Positions 8,276 to 17,014 are shown, counted from the stretch's first letter. The stretch is 64,000 nt of DNA from Paenibacillus rhizovicinus (GCF_010365285.1 NZ_CP048286.1:1693001-1757000), one strand, 5' to 3'. A program made the numbers and translations. The notes: generated by a model not told the origin, from the sequence alone.

Positions 8276-9043
8276 TTAGGCTTTATGACCGTTTTCTTTC
8301 AACCATTCCATGCTCGTTTGAACGGACTCGAGCGGCGGGTTCGCGCATGTATCCTGCTCGACGATGAGCCATTCCACGTTCGCTTTCTTCGCGGCAGCGA
8401 TAATGTCGTTCAGCGGAAGATCGCCGCGGCCAAGCTCAACCGTGTCGATTTGACCCGTGCCATCGCCTTGACGGAAGTCTTTTAAGTGAATCAGCGGCAG
8501 ACGGCCGGCATATTTCGCAATATAAGCGAGCGGATCTTGTTTGGAGTATTGCACCCAGCCCATGTCCATTTCGACTTTAAGCAGGTCGGCCGGAACTTTC
8601 GTGTACATCGCGTCGAATACGAACTCGCCGTCGATTTCCGTCTTGAATTCGAAATCATGGTTATGATAAGCGAACTCCAGGCCGGCTTGCTTCAGACGCT
8701 CGCCGAAGCCGACGAATTGTTCGATCAGCGAACGCCAGAACGATTCGCCTTCTGCAACTTTATCAGCCGGGATCCAAGGGCAAACGACGTAGGATGCGCC
8801 GATCGTTGTCAGGTAAGCAATCTCTTCGTCCATCTTCTCTTGCAGGTTAACAAGGCTCACGTGGCTGCCGAATGCCTCCAGGTTAAGTTCTTTCAGCAGG
8901 TCGCGCATTTCTTCGGCAGGCACGTCGCCGTAACCTGCAAATTCTACGCCTTCATATCCCATGGCCGCTACTTTACGAAGCGTACCTTTCATATCTTTAG
9001 CTGTTTCGTCACGAAGTGTATACATTTGCAATCCGATTTTCAT
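8276..9043 (-). CDS. Sugar phosphate isomerase/epimerase (xylose isomerase-like TIM barrel)
   Basis: A 255-residue AP-endonuclease-2/xylose-isomerase-like barrel (MKIGLQMYTLRDE start, GYEGVEFAGYGD, YHNHDFEF, EMDMGWVQYSKQDP, IHLKDFR, EQD near the end). The metal-binding pattern of Glu and His residues at strand ends is visible. Relatives isomerise or epimerise keto-sugars and inosose derivatives (IolE/IolI-like). It is the first gene of a two-gene unit with the Gfo/Idh oxidoreductase. A ribosome site AAAGGA precedes the ATG. The -10 sequence and an 8-5-8 palindrome at 9119-9139 lie upstream, which implies control by a dimeric regulator, probably the divergent AraC protein. The exact substrate is unknown. 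Confidence 0.9.
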   Translation of the reverse strand: MKIGLQMYTLRDETAKDMKGTLRKVAAMGYEGVEFAGYGDVPAEEMRDLLKELNLEAFGSHVSLVNLQEKMDEEIAYLTTIGASYVVCPWIPADKVAEGESFWRSLIEQFVGFGERLKQAGLEFAYHNHDFEFKTEIDGEFVFDAMYTKVPADLLKVEMDMGWVQYSKQDPLAYIAKYAGRLPLIHLKDFRQGDGTGQIDTVELGRGDLPLNDIIAAAKKANVEWLIVEQDTCANPPLESVQTSMEWLKENGHKA

Positions 9044-9118
9044 CTTCTGCTCGTCCTTTCGATGTGCGTCAGGGCGCGCTTGCGCCGGTTACGCCATTGT
9101 TAGTTTACCAATCTGACA

Positions 9119-9139
9119 CTCATTATAGTAGATAATGAG
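9119..9139. promoter_or_regulatory. Palindromic operator overlapping the -10 of the isomerase/oxidoreductase operon
   Basis: CTCATTAT and ATAATGAG form a perfect 8 bp inverted repeat around AGTAG. The minus-strand -10 TATAAT (9122-9127) lies within it. It sits between the divergent AraC gene and the operon. Confidence 0.5.
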
Positions 9140-9198
9140 CGATTACGCGATGTATTATATAACAGTGACATGTCCAATATTGCTGCAAAGTGAGGTAA

Positions 9199-10005
9199 GT
9201 GACCGTGTTCGCCGAAATTATGAGCTGCGGCTATTCCTATCATGCGCAGCCTTTCCAAATGACAAATCCCGAAGGACTGCGCGCGTACTTGTTCCGACTC
9301 CAAACGGAAGGCACGTGCGAAGCGCTCGTCGACGGCCGCATGCAGCGCATCGAAGCCGGCGACCTGCTCTTGTTCAAGCCTGGCGATTCCTATAATCTCA
9401 ACGTGCACGCGCAGCAAACGGACGATTCCTCCCCGGATGCCGCCGGCATTTCGAGCGGCGATTATTTCGTCATCTGCCGCGGTGAATGGCTGGATGAATG
9501 GTGGAACCGCAAAGAGCGCAAACAGAAGGTCAAGGTCGTGCCGGACGAACGCTGGCTGTCAATCTGGCAGGCGCTGATCCTGGAGAAACGCCGCTTCGAG
9601 GCGGAGGACCTTGAGCTCGCCGATTATTTGCTCCGCGCGCTGTGCTTGGGACTTGACCGCGCCATCGATACGCAATCCGAACTGCAGGGCAAGTCGTTCG
9701 TGGCCACCCGCATGAAGAACTTCGTCGACGAACAAGCCGCGCTCTCCTTTACCGTCTCGGACGTTGCCGCCCATGTCGGCCTGAGCGTATCGCGGACCGT
9801 CCATTTGTTCAAGGAGTGCTATGGCTTGACCATCATACAGTATACCCAAAACGTCCGATTATCCATGGCCATCGAGCGGATCAAATACAGCAGCATGACG
9901 CTCGAGCAGGTAGCGGAAACATGCGGCTTCGGCAGTTATTCGTACTTCTTCCGCGTGTTCAGGAAGAAGTACGGCGTACCGCCGGCAGCCTACCGGATGA
10001 AGTAA
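9199..10005 (+). CDS. AraC family transcriptional regulator
   Basis: A 268-residue regulator with an N-terminal cupin arm (GTCEALVDGRMQRIEAGDLL, FKPGDSYNL) and a C-terminal double HTH (FTVSDVAAHVGLSVSRTVHL and LEQVAETCGFGSYSYFFRVF, ending VPPAAYRMK). The start is a GTG at 9199 with TGAGG just before it; a second GTG two codons later is possible. It is divergent from the isomerase and oxidoreductase genes, so those are its likely targets. The effector is unknown. Confidence 0.88.
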   Translation: MTVFAEIMSCGYSYHAQPFQMTNPEGLRAYLFRLQTEGTCEALVDGRMQRIEAGDLLLFKPGDSYNLNVHAQQTDDSSPDAAGISSGDYFVICRGEWLDEWWNRKERKQKVKVVPDERWLSIWQALILEKRRFEAEDLELADYLLRALCLGLDRAIDTQSELQGKSFVATRMKNFVDEQAALSFTVSDVAAHVGLSVSRTVHLFKECYGLTIIQYTQNVRLSMAIERIKYSSMTLEQVAETCGFGSYSYFFRVFRKKYGVPPAAYRMK

Positions 10006-10062
10006 GCGGCGTTCGGCGGCTAACGATCCGAAGCCGGCTTGCTGATCGTTTTCCTTATCGTT

Positions 10063-10521
10063 TTACTTATCGTTCTCCAGCAGCTCGATCATCACTTTGA
10101 GCTCGTTGAACGTATCCACGTAAGCGAATCGTCCGCCCGTGTATTCGCCTTTCATAAGAAGCTGCATGCCCTTGCCTTCCAGGAGCGAAACTTTCTCCTT
10201 CATGCCTTCGATGACGAAAGCGATATGATGCGGGCCTTCGCCGTGCTCGTCCAAATATTCGCGCCATGCGCTGGGATGCTCGTCCGGTTCGATCAATTCC
10301 AGCTGCAGCGAGCCCATGTTGAAGAAGGCGAGTTTGGCCCGCGCCGGCGTCGGTTCGCCGCGGTTCTCCGTCTGCGCGATTTCCATCGGTCCGGTAACGA
10401 TGATGTTCGGCTGCTCGATACCGAAGAAATCGGCGTACCTCCGAGAAACGGCCTCGATGTCATGAACAAGAATACCGATCTGCGTCACGAAATTGTTCCC
10501 TAACAGTCCATTGTTGCTCAT
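10063..10521 (-). CDS. VOC (glyoxalase/bleomycin-resistance/dioxygenase) superfamily protein
   Basis: A 152-residue protein (start MSNNGLLGN; a start six codons upstream is also possible) with two beta-alpha-beta-beta-beta modules of the vicinal-oxygen-chelate fold. Visible landmarks are QIGILVHDIEAVSRRYADFF in the first module, LQLELIEP, and HHIAFVIEGMKEKVSLLEGK in the second. His and Glu residues at the usual metal positions are present (GILVHDI, LELIEP, PHHIAFV, LKVMIEL). The sequence resembles methylmalonyl-CoA epimerase and glyoxalase-like enzymes, but the reaction cannot be assigned. A perfect cre consensus match upstream (10588-10602) implies carbon catabolite control, so a role in carbon metabolism is likely. 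Confidence 0.82.
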   Translation of the reverse strand: MSNNGLLGNNFVTQIGILVHDIEAVSRRYADFFGIEQPNIIVTGPMEIAQTENRGEPTPARAKLAFFNMGSLQLELIEPDEHPSAWREYLDEHGEGPHHIAFVIEGMKEKVSLLEGKGMQLLMKGEYTGGRFAYVDTFNELKVMIELLENDK

Positions 10522-10587
10522 CTTCCCAGCACACTCCATTCATCCATTAGTAGGGGTTATCCAGCTATCCTGTTGTATGCTCATTAT

Positions 10588-10602
10588 TGATAGCGCTTAC
10601 AA
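10588..10602 (-). promoter_or_regulatory. cre-type (CcpA/LacI family) operator upstream of the VOC gene
   Basis: TTGTAAGCGCTATCA on the minus strand matches the cre consensus WTGNAANCGNWNNCW at every fixed position. It lies about 67 bases before the VOC start. The rest of the 10540-10882 interval holds no credible gene; I see only this site and a ribosome site for map. Confidence 0.6.
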
Positions 10603-10882
10603 ATGATTGACAATTCGCCGCCCGCCTTGCGCTTCCCGGTATGGAACAACCCCTCGTATTGCGATTGATTCATTACCATTGCTCTTCCGCTGTAAACGCG
10701 CGTTCACATCAATCGTAGCAGACGATTACCATTTGCGTCAACTTCCCGTACCCGCTCGGCAAACGTACTTTTGCCTATACGATTCAGTGACGATCGCAGC
10801 TGCCGTCATAGGACTCCCGGGCAGCTCGTTTCTTTACCTCGACCGTTTTTTTCTCTATAATTAGCGATTAAAGAGGTGTGAC

Positions 10883-11629
10883 ATGATTATTATAAAAACC
10901 AAAGACGAAATCGAACAAATGCGCAAAGCCGGCGAAATTCTAGCGGCCTGCCACCGCGAAATCAAGAAAATGATCAAGCCGGGCATCACGACGAACGAAA
11001 TCGACCAATTCGTCGAGAAGTTCTTGAAGCAGCAAGGCGCAACGCCGGAGCAGAAAGGGTATAAAGGTTACGCCTACGCGACCTGCGCGTCCGTAAACGA
11101 CGTGATTTGCCATGGCTTCCCTTCTGCCGCGCAGCTTAAGGACGGCGACATCGTCACGATCGACATGGTCGTTAATTTGAATGGCTGGCTCGCGGATTCC
11201 GCCTGGTCCTATCCGGTCGGCAACGTGTCCGAGGAAGCGGCGAAGCTGCTGGCCGTTACCGAAGCCTCGATGTATAAGGGCATCGAGCAAGCCGTTGTCG
11301 GCAACCGTATCGGCGACGTATCCAATGCGATTCAGAAGTACGCGGAGAGTAACGGCTTCTCCGTTGTCCGCGATTTCATCGGACACGGCATCGGCCAAGA
11401 CATGCACGAAGAGCCGCAAGTGCCGCACTATGGCCCGCCGGGACGCGGCATCCGCCTGAAAGCCGGCATGGTCATGACGGTCGAGCCGATGCTGAACACC
11501 GGCGCTTGGCAGAGCAAGATCGACAGCGACGGTTGGACCGCGCGCACGATCGACGGCGGCTTGTCCGCGCAGTACGAGCACACGATCGCGATCACGGAAG
11601 ACGGTCCGATTGTTTTGACGAAGCAATAA
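10883..11629 (+). CDS. map: Type I methionine aminopeptidase
   Basis: A 248-residue cytosolic metalloprotease that removes the initiator methionine from nascent proteins. The five metal ligands are visible in order: Asp in VTIDMVV, Asp in WLADSAW, His in GHGIGQDMHEEP, Glu in MTVEPML and Glu in QYEHTIAIT. Length agrees with the short type I form without an N-terminal zinc extension. AGAGG lies about six bases before the ATG. The gene stands alone, not in the secY-adk-map ribosomal cluster, so it may be a second copy in this genome; that cannot be judged from this window. A strong terminator follows. Confidence 0.95.
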   Translation: MIIIKTKDEIEQMRKAGEILAACHREIKKMIKPGITTNEIDQFVEKFLKQQGATPEQKGYKGYAYATCASVNDVICHGFPSAAQLKDGDIVTIDMVVNLNGWLADSAWSYPVGNVSEEAAKLLAVTEASMYKGIEQAVVGNRIGDVSNAIQKYAESNGFSVVRDFIGHGIGQDMHEEPQVPHYGPPGRGIRLKAGMVMTVEPMLNTGAWQSKIDSDGWTARTIDGGLSAQYEHTIAITEDGPIVLTKQ

Positions 11630-11664
11630 GAAGCAACATTCGAACGGTTATCCATGCAACACAA

Positions 11665-11707
11665 TTAGAAAAGGCCTTGCCGCATGCTGCGGCAAGGCCT
11701 TTTCTAA
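11665..11707. terminator. Strong bidirectional terminator between map and pyrB
   Basis: A near-perfect stem of about 20 bp (AGAAAAGGCCTTGCCGCA paired with its complement) with a TGC loop and T/A tracts on both sides lies between convergent genes. Confidence 0.9.
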
Positions 11708-11737
11708 TAGTCACGTGAACGTCGCGTGAAGCCCGGC

Positions 11738-12670
11738 TTATTGATCTTGATCGCCGAAACACTTCTCGATCAGCGCCATCCGTATGTACAAGCCATTCTG
11801 CGCTTGACGGAAGTAAGCCGCCCTCGGATCGTCGTCGACTTCCGTATGGATTTCTCCCGCGCGCGGCAGCGGGTGAAGAATGAGCGCATTGCGCTTCATG
11901 GTGTCCACCAGCTTGCGGTCGATGATATATTTGCCCTCGGCTTTGCTGTACTCTTCGACGGAAGGGAAACGCTCTTTCTGAATCCGGGTCTGATAGAACA
12001 CGTCTGCGCTGCCGGCAAGCGACTCCAGATCGGACGTTTCCTCATAAGCGACCTTCTTCTCGTCCAAATACTGCTTCACGTAGCTCGGAATTTGCACATT
12101 ATCGGGCGAGATGAACGAGATGCGAACATCCCGGTAATTCGCCAGCAAGTAGCTGAGCGAGTGCACGGTCCGGCCATAAGTCAGATCGCCGATCATCGCG
12201 ATGTGCAGACCGTCAATGCCGCCGAATTCCTTCTGAATCGTATACAAGTCGAGCAGCGCTTGGGTCGGATGCTCACCCGAACCGTCCCCCGCATTGATGA
12301 CCGGTACGCCGGACACCGCGGCAGCGCGCTTGGCAGCTCCGATGTCCGTATGCCGCATGACGATCAGATCGCTGTAGCCGGAAATAATCCGTATCATATC
12401 CTCCAGCGTTTCGCCTTTGATCGCCGACGAGAATTGGCTGGCGTTCTCCGTTCCGATGACGCGTCCGCCAAGACGATGCATGGCCGATTCGAAGGAGAAC
12501 CGCGTCCGCGTGCTCGCCTCGAAGAACAAGGTGCTCATGATTTTGTTCGGGTAGCGCTGAATGCCTCCGCGTACGGCCACCTGCTCCATTTCCTTCGCCG
12601 AATCGAACAGCCTGTCCAGAAGCTGCCGATCAAACTGCTTTGCTCCAAGCACATGATATAGCGTACTCAT
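11738..12670 (-). CDS. pyrB: Aspartate carbamoyltransferase, catalytic chain
   Basis: A 310-residue enzyme that makes carbamoyl-aspartate from carbamoyl phosphate and aspartate, the first committed step of pyrimidine synthesis. The carbamoyl-phosphate site EASTRTRFSFESA, the GEHPTQALLDLYTI helix, GDLTYGRTVHSL and HPLPRAGEI are all intact. The style of these motifs (LTYGRTVHSL, GEHPTQALLDLYTI) is that of the enteric/archaeal catalytic chain rather than the usual Bacillus PyrB; no pyrI regulatory chain or other pyr gene is nearby. The start is ambiguous: GGAAGGG lies just before a start at 12682 and 13 bases before the ATG at 12670, which I prefer. The gene follows the potassium transporter on no shared strand signal other than direction. 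Confidence 0.93.
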   Translation of the reverse strand: MSTLYHVLGAKQFDRQLLDRLFDSAKEMEQVAVRGGIQRYPNKIMSTLFFEASTRTRFSFESAMHRLGGRVIGTENASQFSSAIKGETLEDMIRIISGYSDLIVMRHTDIGAAKRAAAVSGVPVINAGDGSGEHPTQALLDLYTIQKEFGGIDGLHIAMIGDLTYGRTVHSLSYLLANYRDVRISFISPDNVQIPSYVKQYLDEKKVAYEETSDLESLAGSADVFYQTRIQKERFPSVEEYSKAEGKYIIDRKLVDTMKRNALILHPLPRAGEIHTEVDDDPRAAYFRQAQNGLYIRMALIEKCFGDQDQ

Positions 12671-12755
12671 CCCAGCACCCATTCCCTTCCAAGCCAATAG
12701 TTTACTCCACCTGATTATAATAGAGACGCCAGCCGGAGACAAACGGACAACCGGT

Positions 12756-14117
12756 CTAGCCGATGATCAGCTTCTCTTCCGGATACTTGAGATTAGGTAA
12801 ATTTTTATTCGGTTTGAATAATGAAATAAACAGAAACATACCGATCCGGCCGAAGAACATGAGCAGGATCAACGTCACCTTGCCCGTCGATTGCAGCGAA
12901 GGCGTGATGCCCGTCGACATCCCGCAGGTGCCGAATGCCGAGGTCACTTCGAAGAGTACCGCCGACAGATCGTATTTATGCGCTTCGGACAGCAGCAGCG
13001 CGAAGACGCCGGCCAGCACGAGCAGCACGGAGAGCGTGAAGAAAACGAAGCTCTTGAGCACATCGTCTTGCGCGAGCGAACGGCGGAATGCGCGAGGCTG
13101 CGTCTCCCCTTTGAAGAACATGACGATGGTCAGGACGATTACCGCCACCGTCGTCGTTCGAACGCCGCCGCCGACGCTGGACGGACTCGCGCCGATAAAC
13201 ATCAGACCGGATAGGAGCAGCAGCGTAGCCTGATGCAAAGTGGACACGTCGATCGTCGTAAGCCCGGCGCTGCGCGAGGTCACGGACAAGAACAGCGCGT
13301 TCAGCAGCTGGCTGCCCGGGGGCTTCCCGTCGAACGAATGTCCCGCTTCCGTCAGCCAGACGATCAGCGCTCCGCCGATAATCAACACGGCATGGGTAAC
13401 GAGCGTGAGCTTCGTGAACAAGGAAAACCGGAACCGGCTGCCCTTCGTCTTCCAGCTGCGCACGAAATGCCAGCATTCCACGAGCACGGGGAAGCCGACC
13501 GCCCCCAGTACGATTAACAGCATGGTAAGAATTTGAACGGAGGCATTGTCCGAATAGCGGACCAATGAATCGCCGAACAGGTCGAAGCCGGCGTTCGTAA
13601 ATGCGGATATCGCATGAAAGAGTCCGTAATACGCCGCTTTGGCAAGCGAGTCCGTATAACCCGACGCATAGATGAAGGCGGTGAATAACAACGTGCCGAT
13701 CAGCTCGATAACGAGCGTCAGGATCAAGACGATGCGCATCAGCTCGACGAGGCCCGACAGCTTGTTCTGATTCTGATCGATCATGATCAGCTTCCGTTCC
13801 AGTAAACCGATATGCTTGCCCACCAGCATCCAATAGAAGCTGCCGATCGTCATCATCCCGACCGCTCCGAACTGGAACGCGAAGAGCAGCACGGCTACTC
13901 CGAAGACGCTGAACGTCTCGCCGGTACTTACGGTCGTCAGCCCCGTCACGCTGATGGCGCTCACCGAGGTGAACAAGGCATCCAGCGGCGAGAGCGACAC
14001 GCCTTCTTTCAAGCTTACGGGAAGCATGAGCAGCAGCGCGGTAAGCATGATCACGATAAAATAAGCGCCTGAAATCAGCTGCGCCGGAGAGAGAATCTTC
14101 AATATCTTTTTTATCAT
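12756..14117 (-). CDS. ktrB: TrkH/KtrB family potassium (or sodium-coupled potassium) transporter
   Basis: A 453-residue polytopic membrane protein with the four membrane-pore-membrane repeats of the Trk/Ktr/HKT superfamily. The four selectivity-filter segments are visible: SVTGLTTVS, AFTNAGFDLFG, SRSAGLTTID and AFGTCGMSTG, each with the conserved Gly. Length is typical of KtrB. It normally works with a cytosolic RCK subunit (KtrA/KtrC), which is not in this window. Two starts are possible: 14117 (AAAGGA eight bases upstream, places the first helix near the N terminus) and 14168 (AGAGG five bases upstream); I choose the former. Thirteen bases downstream begins the stop-start interval with pyrB. 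Confidence 0.9.
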   Translation of the reverse strand: MIKKILKILSPAQLISGAYFIVIMLTALLLMLPVSLKEGVSLSPLDALFTSVSAISVTGLTTVSTGETFSVFGVAVLLFAFQFGAVGMMTIGSFYWMLVGKHIGLLERKLIMIDQNQNKLSGLVELMRIVLILTLVIELIGTLLFTAFIYASGYTDSLAKAAYYGLFHAISAFTNAGFDLFGDSLVRYSDNASVQILTMLLIVLGAVGFPVLVECWHFVRSWKTKGSRFRFSLFTKLTLVTHAVLIIGGALIVWLTEAGHSFDGKPPGSQLLNALFLSVTSRSAGLTTIDVSTLHQATLLLLSGLMFIGASPSSVGGGVRTTTVAVIVLTIVMFFKGETQPRAFRRSLAQDDVLKSFVFFTLSVLLVLAGVFALLLSEAHKYDLSAVLFEVTSAFGTCGMSTGITPSLQSTGKVTLILLMFFGRIGMFLFISLFKPNKNLPNLKYPEEKLIIG

Positions 14118-14227
14118 AACGGCATCCTTTCCTGCATCTGAAGTGTAAACGAAGTCGTTGGAAGGCATACCGTCCTCTTCAAGCTTCTCGTATCCTGCTT
14201 CGCGATAGATGCATGCGTTCTGTAGAT

Positions 14228-14620
14228 TTATGGATTCGGGACGATATAGACAAGATTGCCCGGATCCGCCATATACGCCTTTACAAGCTCTTCCCGCTGA
14301 CTGTCCATGAAATAATACGGATCTGCGATATAGATGTCACCCGATGCGGCAAGCGCCTTGATCCGCGCCTTGATTGCAGCCATTTCAGTTTCAGGAATGT
14401 AGGCACTTCCGCCTTCCATGTCCATCGCCCAAACCCAAACGAACGAACATGACGAAGAAGCCGCATCCGCCTCGGACAACAATTGCTCGATCGCCTTGAA
14501 ATTGCGCGTTTGCAAATAGTAGTCGATCAGCGTTTCCTTAAGCAGCTTCTCCGCTGTATCCTCCAGCATGAATGCCAGATCGGTCTTCCTTGAGCTTGCC
14601 GGCACCGCGAGACCACCCAT
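14228..14620 (-). CDS. Hypothetical protein, about 130 residues
   Basis: I do not recognise this protein. It is hydrophilic and helical at the N terminus (DTAEKLLKETLIDYYLQTRN) with no signal peptide or membrane segment, and ends in a strand-rich part (GDIYIADPYYFMDSQREELV, NLVYIVPNP). The composition fits a real coding region, but no clear ribosome site precedes the start at 14620 nor the internal ATG at 14569, so the start is uncertain. It lies between the AraC gene and the potassium transporter on the same strand; the sequence shows no functional link to either. Confidence 0.6.
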   Translation of the reverse strand: MGGLAVPASSRKTDLAFMLEDTAEKLLKETLIDYYLQTRNFKAIEQLLSEADAASSSCSFVWVWAMDMEGGSAYIPETEMAAIKARIKALAASGDIYIADPYYFMDSQREELVKAYMADPGNLVYIVPNP

Positions 14621-14757
14621 CCGCGAAATTTAGAATAATATGCATGCATTTCCTGTTTTTCTCATGCTATCATTATTCCTCAAATACGCGTTTATGACAA
14701 GGCGCCGATTCGCTCGGTTTCGACCATAGCCTAGCCTTCCTTGATCCCGGCTGGCGC

Positions 14758-15654
14758 TCAGCGTCCCTCTTGAACAGGCAGGGACAGGCTTGCCGTTCTG
14801 TAAGCGATCGGAGGCATTCCTTCGGCCATCTTGAATGCGCGGCTGAATGCGTGAATGCTGCCGAATCCGAGCTGGTCCGAAATATGCTGGATGGAAATCG
14901 TGGTGTAGCGGAGCAGCTGCTTCGCCTTGTCGATACGGATTTGGCGATGGTATTGGATCGGCGTTGTCTCATAATGCTTCTTGAACGTCCGCACCAAATA
15001 ATATTTGCTGATATTGAACATCCCGGACAGCTCCTCCAGCGTCACTTCGCTGTTCCATTTGGCGTGAAGGTGCCGGCGGACGGCTTGTATGTTCCCTTCG
15101 GGCAACGCCATGCTCGGATCGCTATGCCGGATCAGGTACGCCAGCAGCGAGAGCAGCAAGCCTTTGCAAGAAACTTCATATAATGCGAGTTTCAATTGGA
15201 ATTCCTCGATCAGCTCGATCAGCATCGTCTCGAAGCGCTTCGGGTGGCGCAGCCGGATATGATTCGGAATCGCGAGCGGACCGTCCGACAGCAGGTTCGG
15301 CCGGAACCAGCCCCGCTGCAATGGCGTCATTTGGCTGGACTTCCGAAACGAGACGGCCAGCTCCTGGCTGTCGGGCCGCTCATGAAGATCGAAATGCACG
15401 TGCGGCTGGCTCACGGGCCGATCGTCCAGCACGTGAATGGAATGCCGCTGTCCCGGCTTGAAGACGAAGATATCCCCCGGTATGCCATTGTACGCAATGT
15501 CTTCTACGGTCACGAGCAAACGGCCTTCCTGCAAATACAAAATCTCGTAATCCCATATCTCCCGCTCCGGCAGCTCCCAGGTTGCCGGATGCGTGCTTTC
15601 CATCGCGACGCGTATATAAGGGCTGAGGGTTGCCAATTGTTCCAGCACAAGCAT
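14758..15654 (-). CDS. AraC family transcriptional regulator
   Basis: A 298-residue regulator. The N-terminal cupin region (YLQEGRLLVTVEDIAY, GDIFVFKPGQRHSI, HVHFDLH) is followed by a C-terminal double HTH (TLEELSGMFNISKYYLVRTF and IQHISDQLGFGSIHAFSRAF, ending MPPIAYR). It is divergent from the GH172 gene at 15798 with 143 bases between starts, so it is very probably the activator of that gene. GAGGAGG precedes the ATG by four bases, slightly short. The effector is unknown, presumably a sugar. Confidence 0.9.
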   Translation of the reverse strand: MLVLEQLATLSPYIRVAMESTHPATWELPEREIWDYEILYLQEGRLLVTVEDIAYNGIPGDIFVFKPGQRHSIHVLDDRPVSQPHVHFDLHERPDSQELAVSFRKSSQMTPLQRGWFRPNLLSDGPLAIPNHIRLRHPKRFETMLIELIEEFQLKLALYEVSCKGLLLSLLAYLIRHSDPSMALPEGNIQAVRRHLHAKWNSEVTLEELSGMFNISKYYLVRTFKKHYETTPIQYHRQIRIDKAKQLLRYTTISIQHISDQLGFGSIHAFSRAFKMAEGMPPIAYRTASLSLPVQEGR

Positions 15655-15747
15655 GATGCCTCCTCGTAATCATATCTGGGTTGAATGAGAGCAATCTTTG
15701 TTAAAAAGTCAGCCGATCCTGATAAATATTTAACAGGCTCCATTTAC

Positions 15748-15753
15748 TATAAT
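15748..15753 (+). promoter_or_regulatory. -10 element of the GH172 gene promoter
   Basis: TATAAT lies 45 bases before the GH172 start. No recognisable -35 is at the right distance, which suits AraC-dependent activation. A GTTAAA/TTTAAC inverted pair (15700-15705 and 15729-15734) lies just upstream. Confidence 0.4.
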
Positions 15754-15797
15754 GAAGCTAATTACGCGAGGTTAATAGAAGGAGGCCCACCAGCAAC

Positions 15798-16904
15798 ATG
15801 ATGAACAACATCAGCAAGATCCAGCCCGGCATTAAAACGAAGCGCATTTCGAGTTACGACCGAACCGGCGGCAACGCGGACTTCATTAAAATCGCCGCGG
15901 GAGAGACGGCCGATCTGGCTGTTATCGCCGGAGCCGGCATTATCAAGCACATATGGATCACGGTCAGCACGCCTGACAATTTCATTCGCCGGAACGCCGT
16001 TATTCGCATGTACTGGGACGGAGAACAGTCGCCGAGCGTCGAATCCCCGCTGGGCGATTTCTTCGGTCAAGGCTGGGGCGAAGAGTATAACTTCGCATCG
16101 TTGCCGCTCGCGGCCGCGCCTGCGAAAGGAAAAGCGTTCAACAGCTACTTCCCGATGCCGTTCGGCAACGGTGCCCGAATCACGATCGAGAACCAGTCCG
16201 GCGAGCCGATTAACAGCTTCTATTACTATATTGATTTCGAGGAGCACCCGGAGATCCCTGCCTCGGAAGGCCGATTCCACGCGTGGTGGAACCGCGAAGT
16301 GACCGGCGTTCACCCGGACGAAGGCGAGACAGAGTGGAGCGTGATCGCGCCGCAGTCCGCCAATCCTTCAACGGAGCATAACTATGTATTCGCGGATATC
16401 GTCGGCAGCGGGCAGTTTGTCGGCATCAATTACTATGTCGACAGCCCGGGCCCGATGTGGTACGGAGAAGGCGACGACATGTGGCTGATCGACGGCGAAG
16501 ATTGGCCGGGTTCCTTGCACGGCACGGGGACGGAGGACTTCTTCAACAGCTCCTGGTGTCCGAACGAAGTGTACGCGCATCCGTACTTCGGCTACGCCAA
16601 AGTGCCGGCAAAGCTCGGCTGGATGGGACGTACCCACTGCTACCGGTTCTTCCTGGAAGACCCGATCCGGTTCGAGAAATCGCTGCATGCCAGCATCGAA
16701 CACGGTCATGACAACGCCTTGACGCTCGATCTGTCGACCGTGTCGTATTGGTACCAAAGCGAGCCGCACAAGCCGTTCCCGGCGCTTCCGCCGAAAGAAG
16801 AACGGGGCAACATGCCGGAGATCGGCATCACGGATGTCCATAAATGGCGGCATGAATGGCGTAAATCGAAAGGCGGCTCGCCAACATTGTGGGGCAATGA
16901 ATAG
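15798..16904 (+). CDS. GH172 (DUF2961) family glycoside hydrolase
   Basis: A 368-residue protein of the former DUF2961 family, now glycoside hydrolase family 172. Characterised members act on furanosides (alpha-D-fructofuranosides and D-arabinofuranosides). The family landmarks GEGDDMWLIDGE (Glu224, Asp226 region) and GTGTEDFFNSSW (Glu246) are intact and contain the acidic residues expected in the active site. No signal peptide is present, so it acts inside the cell. GGAGG lies about 12 bases before the first ATG; a second ATG follows directly. It is transcribed alone, away from an AraC regulator. Which furanoside it cleaves cannot be read from sequence. Confidence 0.87.
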   Translation: MMNNISKIQPGIKTKRISSYDRTGGNADFIKIAAGETADLAVIAGAGIIKHIWITVSTPDNFIRRNAVIRMYWDGEQSPSVESPLGDFFGQGWGEEYNFASLPLAAAPAKGKAFNSYFPMPFGNGARITIENQSGEPINSFYYYIDFEEHPEIPASEGRFHAWWNREVTGVHPDEGETEWSVIAPQSANPSTEHNYVFADIVGSGQFVGINYYVDSPGPMWYGEGDDMWLIDGEDWPGSLHGTGTEDFFNSSWCPNEVYAHPYFGYAKVPAKLGWMGRTHCYRFFLEDPIRFEKSLHASIEHGHDNALTLDLSTVSYWYQSEPHKPFPALPPKEERGNMPEIGITDVHKWRHEWRKSKGGSPTLWGNE

Positions 16905-16918
16905 GCATTTATACGGAG

Positions 16919-16950
16919 AAAGACCGTGCGCGTTTGCGCAGCGGTCTTTT
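16919..16950. terminator. Terminator after the GH172 gene
   Basis: AAAGACCG pairs with CGGTCTTT, extended by GCGC pairs inside, followed by TTTT on the plus strand. It separates the GH172 gene from the convergent response-regulator gene. Confidence 0.85.
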
Positions 16951-17014
16951 CATGTCGTCCTAAAGGCAAGTGACGGATCCTAATTCGCTTCGAGCGAGTT
17001 CTCCCGCTCCTCCA

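Noticed and set aside
10607-10864. An 85-codon open frame upstream of map
   Set aside because: No ribosome site, no domain, unusual composition; treated as intergenic.
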